A stretch of 64,000 bases of DNA from Alphaproteobacteria bacterium 65-37 (lineage in GTDB: Bacteria > Pseudomonadota > Alphaproteobacteria > Reyranellales > Reyranellaceae): NCBI GenBank assembly GCA_001897995.1, contig MKRV01000236.1, positions 62,001 through 126,000 of the forward strand, read 5' to 3'. A model generated the notes under the pieces. The model was not told the DNA's origin and did not search any database. It was given only the letters and a program-made list of their open reading frames with translations. The translations under genes and the position numbers were made by a program. Positions 27,770-36,506 of the stretch are shown in pieces. Each line of letters begins with the position of its first letter. The stretch's first letter is position 1.

Positions 27770-29305
27770 TCACGGGCGACCCGCGAATGCCTTGTCGAAG
27801 AAGACCGGAAGCTCGGCCTGCAGGCGGGTGAGAAACACCCGGCGATCGAAGCCCGGCGGGTCGGCCGCCGCATCGCCGTCCGGCGTGAGAATGGGGCCGC
27901 TGGGCGGGTCCATGAAGGCGAAGTGCCAAGCATTGGCGATCTGGTGGGACTCGGCGTTGGGGACGTTGCGGGCGATCCACTCGGCGTGGAAGCGCGGCAC
28001 CAGCCAGCGGTCGCCCTCGGCAGCGTAGACCGCCAGGGGGATCCGGACGTTCGCCAGCGAGGAAGCTGTAAAGGCGACACCGAACGGCGCCAGGGCAACG
28101 ACGGCACGCACCCGCTTGTCGACGGTCGGCGGGATCGACGGCGGCTCCGCGGCCTGGCCCGACGGCCGGACCATGCCGCAGAAGATCGGGTCGTCTGCCG
28201 CATGGTCTCGGCAATGCTCGCTGATGCGCCGCAGATCAGCCTGGCCGCCCGCTAGGGCGGTCACCGTATAGCCGCCTGCGGAATGCCCCACGGCGCCAAT
28301 GCGGGGCCCCTGAGCATCCGCCGCAATTCGGTCTTTCCAGTCGGGATCGGCCAGCAGCGCGTCGATCACCCGTGAGACCTGCGCCGGCCTTTCGATGAAA
28401 TAGCGGTCAGGGGCCTTCGACCACAGCGACCGATCCTGCCAGTTGTCGCCCGGATGACGGAGGGCGGCGACCAGATAGCCTCGTTTTGCGAGCGCCTCCG
28501 CCAGGCTGCTGTGGCCGAATTCGGAGCCGCCCGTGCCGTGACTGAGGATGATCAGGCTTTTGACCTTCTCGGGCAGCGGCGCCTGGATGGCGACATGGGC
28601 CGTGAACAAGCCCATGACGACCGCCTGCGACGGCACCTGGGTCGGGTAATAGAGCGTTACCGGAATAGCGTCGGCATCTGTAGCTCCCGGAACAGTGAGC
28701 CGCCGCCAGCCGGCTTCCTCGGCCGCCGCTCCTCGCGAGGAGAACGACAGACCCGTGATCGCCAGCGCCCCCACCAGAAGAAGGTGCGCGATGGCCACGC
28801 CGCGAACCCTCGATTGCGCGTGCCGTGCACTGCCCAGGACGCCAGCCAGCCACCCCAGGCCCACCCCCGCGACCGCCCCGCCGATGCCTGCGGACAGTGC
28901 CACCCATAACAGTTCGCCGCGCAGCGTCGGCGTCAGGCCGAACAGGACCCCGAGCGCATAGCGCACCAGGAACACCGACAGGCCGAAGACCAGGATGAAC
29001 CAGCTGCCGGGCATGTCGAAACGACCGTCGGGCCGCCGACAGGCCGGCCGGCGGCGCCCCAGGAGATAGCCCGGCACCAGGGCGAGCAGCAGCGCCGCCC
29101 CCCAGCTCGCGACCGCCATCGCCGGCTGCAGCGACTGGATCAAGCCGCTTGCCGTGACCCCGAGGCCGATCAGCGGCAGGAGAGCCAGCCGCCACGCCGG
29201 CACCGCGCGCGGCTTCAACCCCTGCCAGCCCAGCCAAATGAGGCCCCCGAGCAGCGGCCAGACCCAGAACGGCGTATGGACGATCACTTGCCAGACGAAC
29301 GACAT
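27770..29305 (-). CDS. Membrane-domain/alpha-beta hydrolase fusion
   Basis: 511 residues. Residues 1-150 hold four or five membrane helices (starting VWQVIVHTPFWVWPLLGGLI) like small standalone membrane proteins of unknown function. A further helix at about 165-185 resembles a signal peptide retained inside the protein. Residues 195-511 form a dienelactone-hydrolase-like alpha/beta hydrolase: LSHGTGGSEFG, nucleophile GHSAGGYT, acid and His segments (YAAEGDRWL, AWHFAF). The catalytic part is probably periplasmic. The start at 29305 has GGGAGCT before it; a longer start at 29332 has none. It is divergent from a LytTR regulator. Confidence 0.82.
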   Translation of the reverse strand: MSFVWQVIVHTPFWVWPLLGGLIWLGWQGLKPRAVPAWRLALLPLIGLGVTASGLIQSLQPAMAVASWGAALLLALVPGYLLGRRRPACRRPDGRFDMPGSWFILVFGLSVFLVRYALGVLFGLTPTLRGELLWVALSAGIGGAVAGVGLGWLAGVLGSARHAQSRVRGVAIAHLLLVGALAITGLSFSSRGAAAEEAGWRRLTVPGATDADAIPVTLYYPTQVPSQAVVMGLFTAHVAIQAPLPEKVKSLIILSHGTGGSEFGHSSLAEALAKRGYLVAALRHPGDNWQDRSLWSKAPDRYFIERPAQVSRVIDALLADPDWKDRIAADAQGPRIGAVGHSAGGYTVTALAGGQADLRRISEHCRDHAADDPIFCGMVRPSGQAAEPPSIPPTVDKRVRAVVALAPFGVAFTASSLANVRIPLAVYAAEGDRWLVPRFHAEWIARNVPNAESHQIANAWHFAFMDPPSGPILTPDGDAAADPPGFDRRVFLTRLQAELPVFFDKAFAGRP

Positions 29306-29429
29306 GACAGCTCCCTGAAACGGCGACGGCATCGCGGCGGGCAGGATCGGGGAGCGCCGGCCGGCACTCCATCGCGGCTGCGCGGACGGGCTGGCTTTTT
29401 CGCGAACCGACGGCGATCATCATTTGGCG

Positions 29430-30230
29430 ATGCGTGAAATCACCGGCTGGAAACTGCTGCTCTTGCACGTGCCGTGGGTGCTCGGGTTCGCGCTCGTCAT
29501 GGCCATCATCGGCCCCTTCGGCAGCTACCTGTCGATGGGGTTTGCCGTCCGGCTGTTCTTCTTCACGTCGACCGCGCTCGTCTTCTGGCTGCAGGTCGTT
29601 CTGTATGCACGCCTCCTGCGTCTGTTTGAGCCGACCAGCCAATGGACGGTCGCGACCCGTATGGCGGTGGCCGGCCTCGTGGCCTCGGTGCCCGGCACCG
29701 CTGCGGTCATGATGCTGGTGGGCTGGCTGGTCCGGCCGATTCCGCTTAGCTACGTGCCCGAGATCCTGGCCGAGAATGCGTTCCTGGCCATGGTCGTCTC
29801 GGTTCTGGTCGGGCTTTTCATCGAGCGCCAACGGCACGCCGACGCCGACAGCGAGCGCGCCCGCGTCGCCGCGACCCCTGTGGCACCCGCAGAGGCCACC
29901 CCAACAACCACGGCACCCGACTTCTTCCGCCGGGTACCGCCCGCCCTCGGCCGCGACCTGCTGGCGCTCGAGATGGAGGACCACTATCTGCGCATCCATA
30001 CGGCGCTCGGCAGCGACCTGATCCTGTTGCGGCTGCGCGATGCCCTGGCCGAACTCGGCCCGGCGCATGGACGGCAGGTCCATCGCTCCTGGTGGGTTGC
30101 CGAAGGCGCCGTCGCCTCGATCGATCGCGAGGCGGGACGGCCGGTCCTGGTGCTGCGCAACGGCTTGCGCGTACCCGTGAGCAAGACCTATCGCGAGCAG
30201 GTCAAGGAAGCAGGCTGGCTGGCGGCATGA
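29430..30230 (+). CDS. Membrane-anchored LytTR transcriptional regulator
   Basis: 266 residues. Four N-terminal membrane helices (about 8-30, 40-62, 75-98, 108-128) precede a Pro/Ala/Thr-rich linker (about 140-165) and a C-terminal LytTR DNA-binding domain. The domain is recognised by LLALEMEDHYLRIHTALG, ILLRLRDALAELG, GRQVHRSWWVAEGAV and LRNGLRVPVSKTYRE. There is no receiver domain, so the signal is presumably sensed in the membrane. It lies 124 bp from the divergent membrane-hydrolase fusion, which is its likely target. The ATG at 29430 is chosen over a TTG two codons earlier. Confidence 0.9.
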   Translation: MREITGWKLLLLHVPWVLGFALVMAIIGPFGSYLSMGFAVRLFFFTSTALVFWLQVVLYARLLRLFEPTSQWTVATRMAVAGLVASVPGTAAVMMLVGWLVRPIPLSYVPEILAENAFLAMVVSVLVGLFIERQRHADADSERARVAATPVAPAEATPTTTAPDFFRRVPPALGRDLLALEMEDHYLRIHTALGSDLILLRLRDALAELGPAHGRQVHRSWWVAEGAVASIDREAGRPVLVLRNGLRVPVSKTYREQVKEAGWLAA

Positions 30231-30254
30231 CCCGTCAGCGGCTAGGCGTCCGCC

Positions 30255-31298
30255 TTATCGGCTGCCGCGGTCCTCTCGCCACAGGTCGAGCCTCTCCTGC
30301 ACCGGACGGTCGGAGAAGGAGAAGAGCACAGCGTCGCTGTCGGCGCGGTGCTCGACCCTGGCCCAGCTCGGGACCACGAAATGGTCACGCTTCTTCCAGC
30401 GCATGACCTGGTCGCCGATCCGGCTTTCGCCCTCGCCTTCGACCACCGAGAAGACCGTGCCGTCGGTGCTGCGGTAGGGCGCGCTCGCAAAGCCCTTGGG
30501 CAGGAGCTGCATGAAGGTGCCCATGGTGGCGATGGGCGCGCCACCGCTCGCTGGGTTCACGTAGCGAAGCTTGTAGCCGTGGCAGGCGTCGGGCGGGCCG
30601 GCTTTGGCGAGCCCCTGCAGGGCTTCGCGCGTGCGCGCATAAGGATAGTTGAAGATCGGCGAGGTCTGCCGCGCCGGCTTCCAGTCGACAGGCAGCAGGC
30701 CGCTCGCGAACTTCGCATCCGACGTGCCGGCCGGCGCCGTAACGGCCTGTTCATCCTCGGCACCGTTCTCCGCAAAGCCCGCGTTGAACATCGCCACCAT
30801 CGGGATGTCGAGCCCGTCGAGCCAGACCATCGGCTTCGAGGATTCGTTGCCGTGATCGTGCCAGGTCCAGGTCGGCGTGATGACGAAATCGCCCTCGTGC
30901 ATCAGGGTCCGCTCGCCATCGACGGCGGTGTAGGCGCCTTCGCCTTCGACGATGAAGCGCAGGGCCGACTGGGTATGGCGATGCGACGGCGCAACCTCGC
31001 CGGGCAGGATGAGCTGCAGGCCGGCATAGAGCGTCGGCGTGATGCAGGCGCTGCCCGGCATCGCCGGATTCTCGAGAATCAGCACACGCCGCACCGCCTC
31101 CTTGGCGGTGATCAAGGTACCCGACTCCATCAGGAACGGGCGCACCCGGTCATAGTCCCAGTGCGCCGGCCGATACTTGGGGGTGGGCTGCGGCGGCACG
31201 AGCTGATGCAGCGATTCCCAGAGCGGGGCCATCGAAAGCCCGCCGATCCGCTCGTAGAAGTCGCGACGGGCATTGTTGCGGGTGGCCGGCGCGGACAC
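30255..31298 (-). CDS. Gentisate 1,2-dioxygenase
   Basis: 347-residue bicupin ring-cleavage dioxygenase. The N-terminal cupin shows the iron-ligand histidines in SHRHTQSALRFIVEGEG and WHDHGNE (about 110-165); the C-terminal cupin has TDGTVFSVVEGEGES and the DHFVVPSW turn. The protein length and the N-terminal YERIGGLSMAPLWESLH fit gentisate dioxygenases, which open gentisate to maleylpyruvate. The start is GTG at 31298, with GGAG upstream, 5 bp after the amidotransferase stop. No maleylpyruvate isomerase or fumarylpyruvate hydrolase is adjacent, so the pathway must be completed elsewhere. Confidence 0.9.
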   Translation of the reverse strand: MSAPATRNNARRDFYERIGGLSMAPLWESLHQLVPPQPTPKYRPAHWDYDRVRPFLMESGTLITAKEAVRRVLILENPAMPGSACITPTLYAGLQLILPGEVAPSHRHTQSALRFIVEGEGAYTAVDGERTLMHEGDFVITPTWTWHDHGNESSKPMVWLDGLDIPMVAMFNAGFAENGAEDEQAVTAPAGTSDAKFASGLLPVDWKPARQTSPIFNYPYARTREALQGLAKAGPPDACHGYKLRYVNPASGGAPIATMGTFMQLLPKGFASAPYRSTDGTVFSVVEGEGESRIGDQVMRWKKRDHFVVPSWARVEHRADSDAVLFSFSDRPVQERLDLWREDRGSR

Positions 31299-31303
31299 CG
31301 ATC

Positions 31304-32134
31304 CTACTCCGCGGCGCGCAGAATGGTGCCGGACCGCCGGGCCTGACGCGACCGGCAGGCTGTGGCGAAGGCCTCGAACAGCTTCATCGAGACGGGATTC
31401 TCCAGCGCTTTGTATTCGGGGTGCCATTGCAGCGCGAGCGTGAAGGCTTCCGCATCGGGCACACTCAGCGCTTCGACCTGGCCGTCCTCACAGCAGGTAG
31501 CTTCGATCTTGGCGCGCGGTGCCAGCTGATCGACGCCCTGACCGTGCAGCGAGTTCACCTTCACGCGACGCTCTCCGAGCAGGCGGTGCAGCACGCCCCC
31601 CTCGACCACGTCGATGTCGTGCGCCGGTGCATAGTTCACGTCCATGTCGGGCGACTTGGGCGAACGATGGTCGCGACGGCCTTCGACCTCGTGGACGTGC
31701 TGGTGCAAGGAGCCGCCCAGCGCGACGTTCACTTCCTGCAGGCCGCGGCAGATCGCGAGCAACGGCACGCCGCGCGCGATCGTGCGCCGGATCAACGGCA
31801 AGGTGGTGGCGTCCCGGGCAGCGTCGTGCAGAGTGCCGTCGCGGCTCTCCTTGCCGTAGTGGTGCGGCTCGACATTGGACGGGCTGCCGGTCAGCAGCAC
31901 GCCGTCGAGAGCATCGAGCAACTGGTCCAAGGCCTGCAGCACACCGGTGCCATCGCCGAATTCCGGCCCAATGGCCGGAATCAGCACCGGCAGCGCGCCG
32001 ACGGCTCGGATTGCCGCCTGAACGTACTTTTCGTTGACCGTGTGATGCCACCCGCCGCGGCCATTTTCCTTGAGACAGGCGGAAATTCCGACGAGGGGGC
32101 GTGGAGACAAGGGACCCGAAGACGAACGGTTCAT
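31304..32134 (-). CDS. Class I glutamine amidotransferase-like hydrolase (gamma-glutamyl-GABA hydrolase type)
   Basis: 276 residues of peptidase family C26. The nucleophile Cys is in LLAICRGLQEVNVALGG (about residue 118) and the catalytic His in LQWHPEY near the C terminus; LLTGSPSNVEPHHY is the oxyanion-side segment typical of PuuD-like hydrolases. Such enzymes cleave gamma-glutamyl amides of amines. The ATG at 32134 is chosen because the conserved PRPLVGISACL follows closely. It is 5 bp upstream of gentisate dioxygenase and divergent from secB. Confidence 0.88.
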   Translation of the reverse strand: MNRSSSGPLSPRPLVGISACLKENGRGGWHHTVNEKYVQAAIRAVGALPVLIPAIGPEFGDGTGVLQALDQLLDALDGVLLTGSPSNVEPHHYGKESRDGTLHDAARDATTLPLIRRTIARGVPLLAICRGLQEVNVALGGSLHQHVHEVEGRRDHRSPKSPDMDVNYAPAHDIDVVEGGVLHRLLGERRVKVNSLHGQGVDQLAPRAKIEATCCEDGQVEALSVPDAEAFTLALQWHPEYKALENPVSMKLFEAFATACRSRQARRSGTILRAAE

Positions 32135-32224
32135 AATCAGCCGGCACGTGCAGACAGGGAGAAAAATATCATTGCCGTTACAGGGGTTCTTGGCAATTGC
32201 TTGCCTGCTCGGCCGGCCCGCACC

Positions 32225-32236
32225 TTGTGCAGTGCA
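32225..32236. promoter_or_regulatory. TTGTGCAGTGCA motif upstream of secB
   Basis: The 12-mer is identical to one at 10005-10016 upstream of phaZ. The last motif base is 48 bases before the secB ATG and 46 bases before the phaZ ATG. Here it is followed by GCCCTGCATGG, adding further TGCA halves. A shared regulator is possible; chance cannot be excluded from one pair. Confidence 0.3.
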
Positions 32237-32283
32237 GCCCTGCATGGTACCGCCGCGCCGCAGCGAAAATTGGAAAGAGCGCC

Positions 32284-32802
32284 ATGACGACCACCCCTCC
32301 TCCGTCAAACCCGACTGCCGACCAGCCGCAGCAGGGCCCCGCCGCGCCGATCACCATGCACGGCCAGTACATCAAGGATTTCAGCTTCGAGAATCCGCGG
32401 GCGCCGCAGAGCCTGATCGAGCAGACACAGCCGCAGCTGACCCTGAACGTACAGGTCTCCAACCGGCAGTTCGACGTCAAGACCTTCGAGGTGTCGCTCA
32501 CCATCGAGGCCTCGGCACATACGCCGCAGAAAGAGCCCCTGTTCATGCTCGAGCTGGTCTATGCCGGCACGGTGACCCTGGGCGACCTGCCGCAGGATGC
32601 CTTCGGGCCCATGCTCTTCATCGAGACGCCGCGCCTGCTCTTCCCCTTCGCCCGCGCCATCGTCGCCAACACCACGCGCGAGGCCGGCTTCCCGCCGCTG
32701 AACATTGCGCCGGTCGACTTCGTGGCCCTCTATCGCCAGCAGCTCGAAGCCAATGGCGGCCAGATCCCCGGCCTCTCCGAGGGCCCGGTCGGCCACGCGT
32801 AG
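32284..32802 (+). CDS. secB: Protein-export chaperone SecB
   Basis: 172 residues. Tetrameric cytoplasmic chaperone that keeps preproteins unfolded and hands them to SecA. Recognised by MHGQYIKDFSFENPRAP (about 20-36), the strand VSLTIEAS, YAGTVTLGDLPQD and the highly conserved FPFARAIVANTTREAGFPP with PVDFVALYRQQL. The start ATG is followed by a Pro/Gln-rich tail usual in alphaproteobacteria. It is convergent with dnaQ, the common alphaproteobacterial arrangement. Confidence 0.95.
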   Translation: MTTTPPPSNPTADQPQQGPAAPITMHGQYIKDFSFENPRAPQSLIEQTQPQLTLNVQVSNRQFDVKTFEVSLTIEASAHTPQKEPLFMLELVYAGTVTLGDLPQDAFGPMLFIETPRLLFPFARAIVANTTREAGFPPLNIAPVDFVALYRQQLEANGGQIPGLSEGPVGHA

Positions 32803-32811
32803 CCAACTGCC

Positions 32812-32830
32812 CTTCCTTCGCTGAAGGAGG
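32812..32830. terminator. Candidate bidirectional terminator between secB and dnaQ
   Basis: CTTCCTTC (32812-32819) GCT GAAGGAGG (32823-32830): an 8-bp stem including one G-T pair, in the 32-bp gap between convergent genes. Rightwards it is followed by AAACTTATTCC. Modest stability. Confidence 0.4.
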
Positions 32831-32834
32831 AAAC

Positions 32835-33512
32835 TTATTCCTTCAGCCAGATCGGGTTGGTGACCTTCTTCAGGAACTCGGCGTGGGCGGCACGTTCGCT
32901 TTCGCTCGCGGCATGCGGCCGCGCCGGGCGCACCGGGCGCTTAATCGCCATCAGCTCGCTGAAGCTGGTCGGCGCCATCTCGGGGGCGAGACCCAGGTCG
33001 TGCTGCCGGCCGCCACTCAGCTCGAGATAGACCTCGGCCAGCAGTTCCGAGTCGAGCAGCGCGCCGTGCTTGGTCCGCTTGGTGTTGTCGATGTTGAAGC
33101 GCTCGCAGAGCGCGTCGAGGCTGGCGCGCTGCCCAGGGAACTTGCGTCGCGCCAGCGAGACCGTATCGACATACTCATTCGTGAGCTTCAACCGGCCGGC
33201 CCGCACCAGTTCGGCATTGATGAAGCCCAGGTCGAACTGCGCATTGTGGATCACGAGCTGAGCGTCGCCGAGGAACTCGATAAGCGCGTCGACCCTATCG
33301 GCGAACAGCGGCTTGTCGGCCAGGAACTCGTCGGAGAGGCCGTGCACCTTGTATGCTTCGGCCGGCATCAGCATCTCAGGGTTGAGATAGAGCTGCAGCG
33401 ACCGGCCGGTCGCCACCATGTTCACGAGCTCGACACAGCCGATTTCGACCAGGCGATGGCCGGCCAGCGGGTCGAGGCCGGTGGTTTCGGTATCGAGAAC
33501 GACTTCGCGCAT
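32835..33512 (-). CDS. dnaQ: DNA polymerase III subunit epsilon (3'-5' exonuclease)
   Basis: 225 residues. Proofreading subunit of the replicative polymerase. DEDDh exonuclease motifs are visible: Exo I VLDTETTGLDP (about 5-15), Exo II HNAQFDLGFIN (about 94-104), Exo III HGALLDSELLAEVYLEL (about 148-164). The C-terminal tail would bind the polymerase alpha subunit. It lies 26 bp downstream of coaE on the same strand; coaE-dnaQ is a common alphaproteobacterial pair. Confidence 0.95.
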   Translation of the reverse strand: MREVVLDTETTGLDPLAGHRLVEIGCVELVNMVATGRSLQLYLNPEMLMPAEAYKVHGLSDEFLADKPLFADRVDALIEFLGDAQLVIHNAQFDLGFINAELVRAGRLKLTNEYVDTVSLARRKFPGQRASLDALCERFNIDNTKRTKHGALLDSELLAEVYLELSGGRQHDLGLAPEMAPTSFSELMAIKRPVRPARPHAASESERAAHAEFLKKVTNPIWLKE

Positions 33513-33538
33513 TGGCCTCTTCTAGCCCACTTGTGCCG

Positions 33539-34201
33539 CTACCGGCGACGAGCGCGAGCAAGCTGGGCTGTGAATTTCTCGCGCCAGGGATTGGGCGGCC
33601 AGAAGCAGCCCGGCAAGGCGCGCAGTTCCGCCACCGCGCGGACCAGCGCCGCCCGCGTCGGCGCCAGACCCATGCCGGTCGGGATCACGATGCTGGCCTT
33701 CCGGCGCTTCAGCGCATCCGGCACCTGTTGGCGCAGGATGCCGTCCAGTTTCTCCGCCGTCATGCCGGGGCGGGCCATCACGCGCCGACGCTGCAGAAAG
33801 GCCGGCGCACTGACCACCAGGGTGGCATCGACGCGGCGCTCGCCCATCCCCTCGAAGAGCAATGGGATATCGAGCACCACCAGCTTCTCGCCGGCCAGCG
33901 CCGCCCGCCGAAGGAAAGCCCGCTGTTTCCGGAAGACCAGCGGATGCACGATGGCTTCGAGCCGGCGCAATGCCTCCTTGTTGCCGAAGACCCGCGCGCC
34001 CAGCGCCTGGCGATCGAGCACGCCGGCTTTCACGACACCTGGAAACGCCGCCTCGATCCCGGGCAGCGCTGCGCCGCCCGGCGCCTGCACTTCATGAACG
34101 GCGGCATCGGCGTCGTACACGGGCACACCCATCTCCCGCAGCATCTTCGCTGCGGTCGATTTGCCCATGCCGATCGAGCCGGTCAGTCCAACAATGACCA
34201 T
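33539..34201 (-). CDS. coaE: Dephospho-CoA kinase
   Basis: 220 residues. Last step of CoA synthesis: phosphorylates the 3'-hydroxyl of dephospho-CoA. The P-loop GLTGSIGMGKST is at about residues 5-16, and the substrate-binding VYDADAAVHE and the lid region HPLVFRKQRAFL follow. The LFEGMGERRVDATLVV segment is the expected Walker B area. It begins 35 bp after the quinone oxidoreductase gene and precedes dnaQ. Confidence 0.95.
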   Translation of the reverse strand: MVIVGLTGSIGMGKSTAAKMLREMGVPVYDADAAVHEVQAPGGAALPGIEAAFPGVVKAGVLDRQALGARVFGNKEALRRLEAIVHPLVFRKQRAFLRRAALAGEKLVVLDIPLLFEGMGERRVDATLVVSAPAFLQRRRVMARPGMTAEKLDGILRQQVPDALKRRKASIVIPTGMGLAPTRAALVRAVAELRALPGCFWPPNPWREKFTAQLARARRR

Positions 34202-34236
34202 CTACGGCAACGCACCCTGGAAACGCGGAAGATGGC

Positions 34237-35214
34237 TCAGGGAACCAGGATGGTCTGGCCGGTGGTCTTGCGGCTTTCGAGGTCGACATGCGCCTGCCCC
34301 GCCTCGCTCAGCGGATAGCGCTGATCGATGGCGATCTTCACCTTGCCGCTCTTCACCATCTTGAACAGCGACTTGGCGCTGGCGTCGAGCTCCGCCCGGG
34401 TGGCGGTGTAGGCGCCGAGGCTGGGACGCGTGACGTAGAGCGAACCCTTGGTGTTCAGGATGCCGAGCCCCACCGGCGGCACCGCGCCGGACGCATTGCC
34501 AAACGACACCATCAGGCCGCGCGGCTGCAGGCAGTCGAGCGAGGCGTTCCAGGTATCCTTGCCGACGCCATCGAACACGACGGGCACGCCCTTGCCCTTG
34601 GTGATCTTCTTCACCTCGGCGACGATGTCGTCCTTGGTATAGTCGATCACCCACTTGTAGCCATTCTTCTTGGCGAGCGCGGCCTTCTCGGCCGACGAGG
34701 TCGTGCCGATCACCTTGTAGCCGCGCGCCTTTGCCCACTGGCCGAACAGCAGGCCGACGCCACCGGCCGCGGCATGGAACAGGATCGTGTCGCCCTTCTT
34801 CAGCCAGCCCTTGGGCGTATGGTCGACGAGATACTCGGTCGTCATGCCCTTCAGCATGATCGCCGCGGCCTGCTCGTCGCTCACGCCCTTCGGCACATGC
34901 ACGAGCTGCTCGGTGCCCATCACGCGCTCTTCGCAATAGGCGCCGAGCACGCCGCAATAGGCGACGCGGTCGCCCTTCTTGAAGCCCCTCACCTTCGGGC
35001 CCACGGCGACGATCACGCCGGCGCCTTCGCGACCGACAGCGTTGGGCAGCGGCGTCTGGTAGAGGCCGGAACGGGTGTAGACGTCGATGAAATTGAGACC
35101 GATCGCGGTGTGACGGAGCTTGACCTGGCCGGGACCGGGCGCGCCGACCTCGACGTCCTCGAACTTCATCTTCTCGGGACCGCCATTTTCATGGATCAGG
35201 ATGGACTTGGACAT
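34237..35214 (-). CDS. Quinone oxidoreductase (zinc-free MDR family, QOR type)
   Basis: 325 residues of the medium-chain dehydrogenase/reductase family. LRHTAIGLNFIDVYTRSGLY (about 35-54) and LPNAVGREGAGVIVAVGP are typical of NADPH:quinone reductase; the Rossmann segment is FHAAAGGVGLLFGQWAK (about 144-160). No structural zinc cysteines are seen. The start ATG at 35214 is followed directly by the conserved MSKSILIHENGGPE; upstream in-frame codons are not conserved. It is divergent from the sugar dehydrogenase gene, with 144 bp between starts. Confidence 0.92.
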   Translation of the reverse strand: MSKSILIHENGGPEKMKFEDVEVGAPGPGQVKLRHTAIGLNFIDVYTRSGLYQTPLPNAVGREGAGVIVAVGPKVRGFKKGDRVAYCGVLGAYCEERVMGTEQLVHVPKGVSDEQAAAIMLKGMTTEYLVDHTPKGWLKKGDTILFHAAAGGVGLLFGQWAKARGYKVIGTTSSAEKAALAKKNGYKWVIDYTKDDIVAEVKKITKGKGVPVVFDGVGKDTWNASLDCLQPRGLMVSFGNASGAVPPVGLGILNTKGSLYVTRPSLGAYTATRAELDASAKSLFKMVKSGKVKIAIDQRYPLSEAGQAHVDLESRKTTGQTILVP

Positions 35215-35250
35215 CGGATGCCCCCCTCGGGCGCTCATTCGTGAGGCGGT

Positions 35251-35295
35251 GGTCACTGGTCGTCCCCCCGCTTGGCGGCGTCGAGTATAGTGACC
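35251..35295. promoter_or_regulatory. Spaced inverted repeat and -10-like hexamer between QOR and the sugar dehydrogenase
   Basis: GGTCACT (35251-35257) and AGTGACC (35289-35295) form a 7-bp inverted repeat separated by 31 bp. The right arm overlaps TATACT on the leftward strand, a good -10 candidate for the quinone oxidoreductase. The function is inferred from position only. Confidence 0.3.
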
Positions 35296-35358
35296 GGCCT
35301 TTGTTGCGCCAGCCTCTGAACATATCTCGTCACGCAGCCCTGTTGTCAGGAGGGTTAA

Positions 35359-36501
35359 TTGCACAGGCGTCGTCTATTTCTTGCAACTACCGCGATGGCC
35401 CTGCTGGCGGCCCCAGCGATCGTGCGTGCGCAGGCGGTATTGAAAAGCGCCAAGGCATCGTATCGCCTCACCATGCTCACTCAGGATCTCGAACATCCCT
35501 GGGGCATGGCCTTCTTGCCCGACGGCCGGCTGCTGATCACCGAACGGCCCGGCCGCCTGCGCCTGTTCGCCAACGGCCGCCTGGAGCGGGCGCCGATCGG
35601 CGGCGTGCCGCGAGTGCAGGCCAGCGGCCAGGGCGGCCTGCTCGACATCTGCCTGCATCCGGCCTTCGCGGAAAATCGCGTTCTTTATCTGACGTATGCC
35701 GGTCCGGGTGACGGCGGCGCCGCCACGGTCCTGGCGCGAGCGGAGTTCCGCGACGGCGGCGGCTTGCGAAATGTCCAGCCGATCTTCGAGGCATTGCCAC
35801 GTACTTCAGGCGGCCTGCACTTCGGCTCACGCATCGTCTTCGACCGCGCCGGATTGCTCTACCTCACCGCCGGCGAGCGCTATCAGATGCAGCGCGCCCA
35901 GCGGCTCGACGATCTCGGCGGCAAGGTCGTGCGGCTACGCGACGACGGCTCGATTCCGCCGGACAATCCCTTCGTCGGCCGCGCGCCCATCGGCGGCGTG
36001 ACGCCACGGCCGGAGATCTTCACCTACGGCCATCGCAATCCGCAGGGCCTCGCCCTGCATCCCACGACCGGCCGGCTCTGGCTGGTCGAGCATGGGCCGC
36101 GCGGCGGCGACGAACTCAACCTCCTGAAGCCTGGCGCCAACTACGGCTGGCCGCTCGCCACCCACGGCATCGACTATAACGGCGCGATCATCAGCCCCAA
36201 CAAGAGCCTGCCCGGCATGGAAGATCCGGTGCGGGTCTGGGTGCCCTCGATCTCGCCGAGCGGGCTTGCCTTCTATTCCGGCGATCGCTTTCCCGGCTGG
36301 AAGGGCTCGCTCTTCACCGGCGCCCTGTCGAACGACGCGCTGTTTCGCATCGAGCTCGACGGTGAGCGCTACGTGACCGAGGAGCGGTTGATCGTCGATC
36401 TGCTTCCGAGTATCCGCGACGTCCGGCAAGGGCCCGACGGCCTGATCTATCTCCTGACCCGCAGCAATTCGGGCGGGCTCTACCGCCTCGAACCCGCCTG
36501 A
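35359..36501 (+). CDS. PQQ-type sugar dehydrogenase, exported
   Basis: 380 residues. A signal peptide (HRRRLFLATTAMALLAAPA, cut near IVRAQA) leads a six-bladed beta-propeller of the soluble glucose/sorbosone dehydrogenase family. Typical segments are LEHPWGMAFLPDGRLLITERPGRL, GGLLDICLHPAF, LHFGSRIVFDRAGLLYLTAGE, FTYGHRNPQGLALHP and EHGPRGGDELN. It is probably a periplasmic aldose oxidoreductase or a relative. The start is TTG at 35359: AGGAGGG sits at 35348-35354, and the signal peptide begins right at this codon. maf follows 5 bp downstream. Confidence 0.9.
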   Translation: MHRRRLFLATTAMALLAAPAIVRAQAVLKSAKASYRLTMLTQDLEHPWGMAFLPDGRLLITERPGRLRLFANGRLERAPIGGVPRVQASGQGGLLDICLHPAFAENRVLYLTYAGPGDGGAATVLARAEFRDGGGLRNVQPIFEALPRTSGGLHFGSRIVFDRAGLLYLTAGERYQMQRAQRLDDLGGKVVRLRDDGSIPPDNPFVGRAPIGGVTPRPEIFTYGHRNPQGLALHPTTGRLWLVEHGPRGGDELNLLKPGANYGWPLATHGIDYNGAIISPNKSLPGMEDPVRVWVPSISPSGLAFYSGDRFPGWKGSLFTGALSNDALFRIELDGERYVTEERLIVDLLPSIRDVRQGPDGLIYLLTRSNSGGLYRLEPA

Positions 36502-36506
36502 GCCTC

